This document shows positions 34,880-37,489 of a DNA stretch of 37,489 bases, in pieces (within the stretch, counting starts at the first letter, position 1; every line of letters starts with the position of its first letter). This DNA comes from Chloroflexota bacterium. GTDB lineage: Bacteria; Chloroflexota; Dehalococcoidia; SZUA-161; SpSt-899. The stretch covers positions 1 to 37,489 of the forward strand of contig JABMQN010000088.1 in NCBI GenBank assembly GCA_013203045.1. Direction: 5' to 3'. The notes below the pieces were generated by a model that saw nothing but the letters and a program-made list of their open reading frames with translations, had not been told where the DNA came from and did no database searches. The position numbers and the translations under genes were made by a program.

Positions 34880-35078
34880 GCAAACAAGTGCAAAATATTC
34901 TACACCTTTTCCACACGACTACGTTTTATACAACTCCTTTTCGATTTCGAAATGTACCTATCCACTGATGTGCTGTTAAAACAGAGTTTTTGTCACCATG
35001 AGAAGAACTATTAGAGCGCTTTTCCCTGAAGATACTTCAGTAAAGATATCTGATTTCATATAAATAAGGAGGTCGAAT

Positions 35079-35987
35079 ATGACGGCAAAGATAATCTCGG
35101 GAACCGAGGTCGCAAAAGAGATTAGGGCTGAACTCAAAGGCAGGGTAACCAAAATTAAGGAAAAGGGGGTAACTCCTGGTCTGGTGATCATCCGGGTTGG
35201 TGATGATCCTGCTTCCGTCTCGTATGTAACCGGAAAGGAACAGGCCGCTGACGAGATAGGAATCTGGTCAGAGACGATAGTGCTCCCTGAGACGGCAACC
35301 GAGGAAGAACTTCTTGCCAAGGTTGCAGAGATGAACAAGGCAGAGCATGTTCATGGTATTCTGGTTCAGCTTCCTGTACCCAAGCATATAAGTGCGGACA
35401 AAGTGCTTGATTTAATTGACCCGGCCAAAGATGTAGACGGGTTCCATCCGATCAACGTGGGCAAGATGCTCATTGGTGATCCGTACTTCATGCCCTGCAC
35501 GCCGTATGGCGCAGTGGAATTGATGATCCGCAGCGGTAATGAACCTAAAGGGAAACACGTGGTGATCTGCGGCCGCAGCAATATTGTGGGAAAACCGCTC
35601 ATGGCCATGCTGGTCCAGAAAAACGCACGTGGCAATGCTACCATTACCGTTGTGCACACTGGCACTCCTGATATGGCGGAATATACGCGCCAGGCAGATA
35701 TCCTGGTTGCCTGCATGGGTGTTCCTGAGATCATCAAGGCGGATATGGTTAAGGAAGGCGCTGTGGTTATTGATGTTGGTGTTAATCGCGTTGGAATGAA
35801 ACCCTCCAAAAAGGACCCGAACAAAATGGTAGCCGACCTTCGTGGCGACGTTGAATTCGGACCGGTCAGTGAAAAAGCCAGCGCCATTACCCCGGTTCCG
35901 GGTGGTGTCGGACCCATGACTATCACCATTCTGATGCAGAACACTGTCGTAGCTGCTGAACGGCGAGCTGGAATTACTACGGGGTAG
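35079..35987 (+). CDS. folD: Bifunctional methylenetetrahydrofolate dehydrogenase / methenyltetrahydrofolate cyclohydrolase
   Basis: It interconverts 5,10-methylene-THF, methenyl-THF and formyl-THF, in the one-carbon pathway and the methyl branch of Wood-Ljungdahl. The 302-residue protein has the catalytic SYVTGKEQAADEIGI segment with the Tyr and Lys, HGILVQLPVPKH, the nucleotide-binding GRSNIVGKPL, and PVPGGVGPMT near the C-terminus. An AAGGAGG ribosome site precedes the ATG at 35079. fhs follows with one lipoprotein gene between, so formyl-THF made or used by FolD is the substrate or product of the next enzyme. Confidence 0.97.
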   Translation: MTAKIISGTEVAKEIRAELKGRVTKIKEKGVTPGLVIIRVGDDPASVSYVTGKEQAADEIGIWSETIVLPETATEEELLAKVAEMNKAEHVHGILVQLPVPKHISADKVLDLIDPAKDVDGFHPINVGKMLIGDPYFMPCTPYGAVELMIRSGNEPKGKHVVICGRSNIVGKPLMAMLVQKNARGNATITVVHTGTPDMAEYTRQADILVACMGVPEIIKADMVKEGAVVIDVGVNRVGMKPSKKDPNKMVADLRGDVEFGPVSEKASAITPVPGGVGPMTITILMQNTVVAAERRAGITTG

Positions 35988-35994
35988 ATTTTTC

Positions 35995-36702
35995 ATGGAG
36001 CATGCTGTAAAGAAAATATCTTCTGGTTTATGCCTCTTCTTTTTGATGCTGGTGCTTGTGGCGAGTGTGATAGCTTGCGACGGCGATGATGACGATGCCG
36101 AAAATAAGGCAGGGCAACTGCCTGTACTAAAAGTAGGGGACACGTGGGAGTATACCAACACCGAGGAAGGTGCATCATATGCTATCACCATGGAAGTGAC
36201 CGGAGAAGATGAAGTTGAAGGCGCCGATTTATATGTAGTAAAGATGACGATCGATCCTCCTGCCGAAGGTATGATCGATGAAGCAATAGCTGGATTCGAT
36301 AAGGAACTCCTGCTTCCAATTTGGATGAAGATGTCCGGTGAGACTGAGGGGACAGCATTCACAGCGGAAACCGAGGCAACCTATGAAATATCTTCAGGAA
36401 GTCGGTGGCCTCTGGAAGTAGGTAAGGAGATCGTCATAATTGAGTCAACTGTCACAAACATAGAAGCAGGCGATGAAACATACACTGAAAATGAAACTGA
36501 GACCAAGACATATAAAGTTGAAGCAGTAGAAAAAATCACTGTTGAAGCGGGAACGTTTGAGTGCTTTAGGACAGTGGAATACGATGAAAACGGTGAAAAG
36601 GTGTCAACTATGTGGCACTCAGATAAAGTTAAGACCAGTGTCAAGGAAATAGACCATGAAACGGGAGAGGCGCAGGAGCTGATATCGTATTCAGTTCAGT
36701 AA
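35995..36702 (+). CDS. Lipoprotein between folD and fhs, function unknown
   Basis: A 235-residue predicted lipoprotein. The N-terminus is positively charged and hydrophobic (KKISSGLCLFFLMLVLVASV) and runs into a lipobox IAC, followed by DGDDDD. The body begins LPVLKVGDTWEYTNT and carries regular strands, with LKVGDTWEY and AGTFECFRTVEYDENGEKV resembling secreted beta-sandwich lipoproteins. I do not recognise a specific family. It sits 7 bases after folD and 78 before fhs. No biochemical link to folate chemistry is visible; it may only be cotranscribed. Confidence 0.85.
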   Translation: MEHAVKKISSGLCLFFLMLVLVASVIACDGDDDDAENKAGQLPVLKVGDTWEYTNTEEGASYAITMEVTGEDEVEGADLYVVKMTIDPPAEGMIDEAIAGFDKELLLPIWMKMSGETEGTAFTAETEATYEISSGSRWPLEVGKEIVIIESTVTNIEAGDETYTENETETKTYKVEAVEKITVEAGTFECFRTVEYDENGEKVSTMWHSDKVKTSVKEIDHETGEAQELISYSVQ

Positions 36703-36780
36703 CATAAAGTCAATGTAACACACGAGTTAAATCTGACCTGAAAGGGCAATACAAAGATTAAAGATATAAGGAGAAATACT

Positions 36781-37489
36781 ATGCCATACGATGCCACTAA
36801 AATGCAGGACTGGCAGATCTCTGAAGCTGCCGAAGAGAACATGCCAACTCCGGAACAATGGGTAGACAAACTGGGACTCCAGAAAGACGAGGTTCTCGCA
36901 ATGGGACGTCTTTCCAAGCTTGATTTTCTTAAGATCATCAATCGGCTAAAAGACAAACCAGATGGAAAATACATCGAGGTGACCGCGATCACACCGACCC
37001 CGCTGGGTGAGGGTAAGAGCACTACTTGCCTGGGACTAATCGAAGGACTGGGAATGCGGGGCAAAAATGTTGGCGCTGCTTTGCGTCAGCCTTCCGGCGG
37101 CCCGACGATGAATGTCAAAGGTACCGCTGCTGGTGGTGGAAATTCCCTGCTTATCCCTATGACTGAATTCTCACTGGGACTTACCGGCGATATCAATGAC
37201 ATTATGAACGCCCACAACCTGGCCATGGTTGCCATGACTGCCCGCATGCAGCACGAGCGCAACTACAACGATGAACAGTTGCAGAGACTCACCGGCATGC
37301 GTCGGTTGGATATAGATCCCACCCGCGTGGAATTGGGCTGGATCATGGACTTCTGCGCTCAGGCAATGCGCAATATCATCATTGGTATTGGCGGTCGAAC
37401 TGATGGTTTCACCATGCAGTCCAAGTTCGGCATCGCTGTCGGCTCAGAGTGCATGGCCATTCTAGCCGTCATTAGAGACCTGGCTGACC
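36781..37489 (+). CDS. fhs: Formate-tetrahydrofolate ligase, 3'-truncated by the window
   Basis: It activates formate with ATP and THF to 10-formyl-THF. The visible 236 residues start at the ATG at 36781, preceded by AAGGAG with 7 bases between. The N-terminal nucleotide-binding loop is [15 protein letters not shown], followed by [26 protein letters not shown] and [12 protein letters not shown]. Common family versions are REPSLGP with GIKGGAAGGG and LHFTGD, so this is a divergent branch but clearly in the family. The reading frame is open to base 37489. It lies behind folD and the lipoprotein, forming a one-carbon module. Confidence 0.95.
   Translation, partial: MPYDATKMQDWQISEAAEENMPTPEQWVDKLGLQKDEVLAMGRLSKLDFLKIINRLKDKPDGKYIEVTAITPTPLGEGKSTTCLGLIEGLGMRGKNVGAALRQPSGGPTMNVKGTAAGGGNSLLIPMTEFSLGLTGDINDIMNAHNLAMVAMTARMQHERNYNDEQLQRLTGMRRLDIDPTRVELGWIMDFCAQAMRNIIIGIGGRTDGFTMQSKFGIAVGSECMAILAVIRDLAD

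Noticed and set aside
34880-35078. Tetrahydrofolate riboswitch in the folD leader
   Set aside because: The conserved junction sequences of that class are not found; only a small CTGAAG/CTTCAG hairpin and a direct repeat are seen.
35412-36362. A 316-codon open frame on the minus strand over folD and the lipoprotein
   Set aside because: It is antisense to two well-supported genes, has no family motif and no ribosome site, and is a shadow of their codon pattern.
1-37489. CRISPR array, tRNA, rRNA, integrase or prophage genes
   Set aside because: Scanning by eye found no regularly spaced direct repeats, cloverleaf tRNA sequence, rRNA or recombinase-like protein.

Overview
The window looks like chromosomal sequence from an anaerobic Chloroflexota, most likely Dehalococcoidia-related. 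This is inference from gene content: a divergent formate-tetrahydrofolate ligase next to folD, the hyp_Hser_kinase-type ApgM protein, several acidic Thr/Glu/Ala-linker lipoproteins, and a giant PKD/FG-GAP surface protein. No 16S rRNA, tRNA or other decisive marker is present. I see no tRNA, CRISPR array, prophage or intact transposase.

Layout. (1) 1-7968, plus strand: the 3' part of a very large secreted or surface protein (Ig-like modules, a nine-repeat FG-GAP/PQQ-like propeller, a PKD array, a C-terminal GGGW domain), closed by a bidirectional terminator. (2) 8197-14829, minus strand: a guaA-lipoprotein-purD-purE-purB-purC run, with a palindromic element between purE and purD. (3) 14903-15112: a short non-autonomous insertion-like element with 11-bp inverted repeats and a 9-bp target duplication, lying between divergent guaA and the tsaC/sua5 gene. 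(4) 15141-19614, plus strand: sua5, an MFS exporter, rpiB, polyprenyl diphosphate synthase, a second palindromic element and a PflX-like radical SAM protein. (5) 19628-24471, minus strand: padR-MFS-apgM-PAP2-Cys-rich membrane protein-fluC-DUF190, a compact run carrying fluoride export and a PadR-type regulator with a candidate operator. (6) 24636-25648, plus strand: a small membrane protein coupled to a PAP2 protein that has lost the motif-2 histidine; then a convergent UbiE-type methyltransferase. (7) 26529-29698, plus strand: two zinc-ribbon membrane proteins and two lipoproteins, one of them split by an in-frame stop. (8) 29900-34803, plus strand: a well-defined promoter and 5' terminator hairpin, then nusA-ylxR-infB-rbfA-truB, with no rimP in front of nusA. 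(9) 34830-37489, plus strand: promoter, folD, a lipoprotein and the start of fhs, a one-carbon/Wood-Ljungdahl methyl-branch segment.

How the genes work together. Blocks 2 and 9 connect purine synthesis with one-carbon folate chemistry. Block 8 is translation and transcription housekeeping. Block 5 combines fluoride detoxification with envelope lipid-phosphate chemistry and a transporter under a likely PadR repressor. The less conventional material is the cysteine-rich membrane protein coupled to fluC, the ApgM variant, the PAP2 variant, the split lipoprotein, the insertion-like element upstream of sua5, and the nusA leader.
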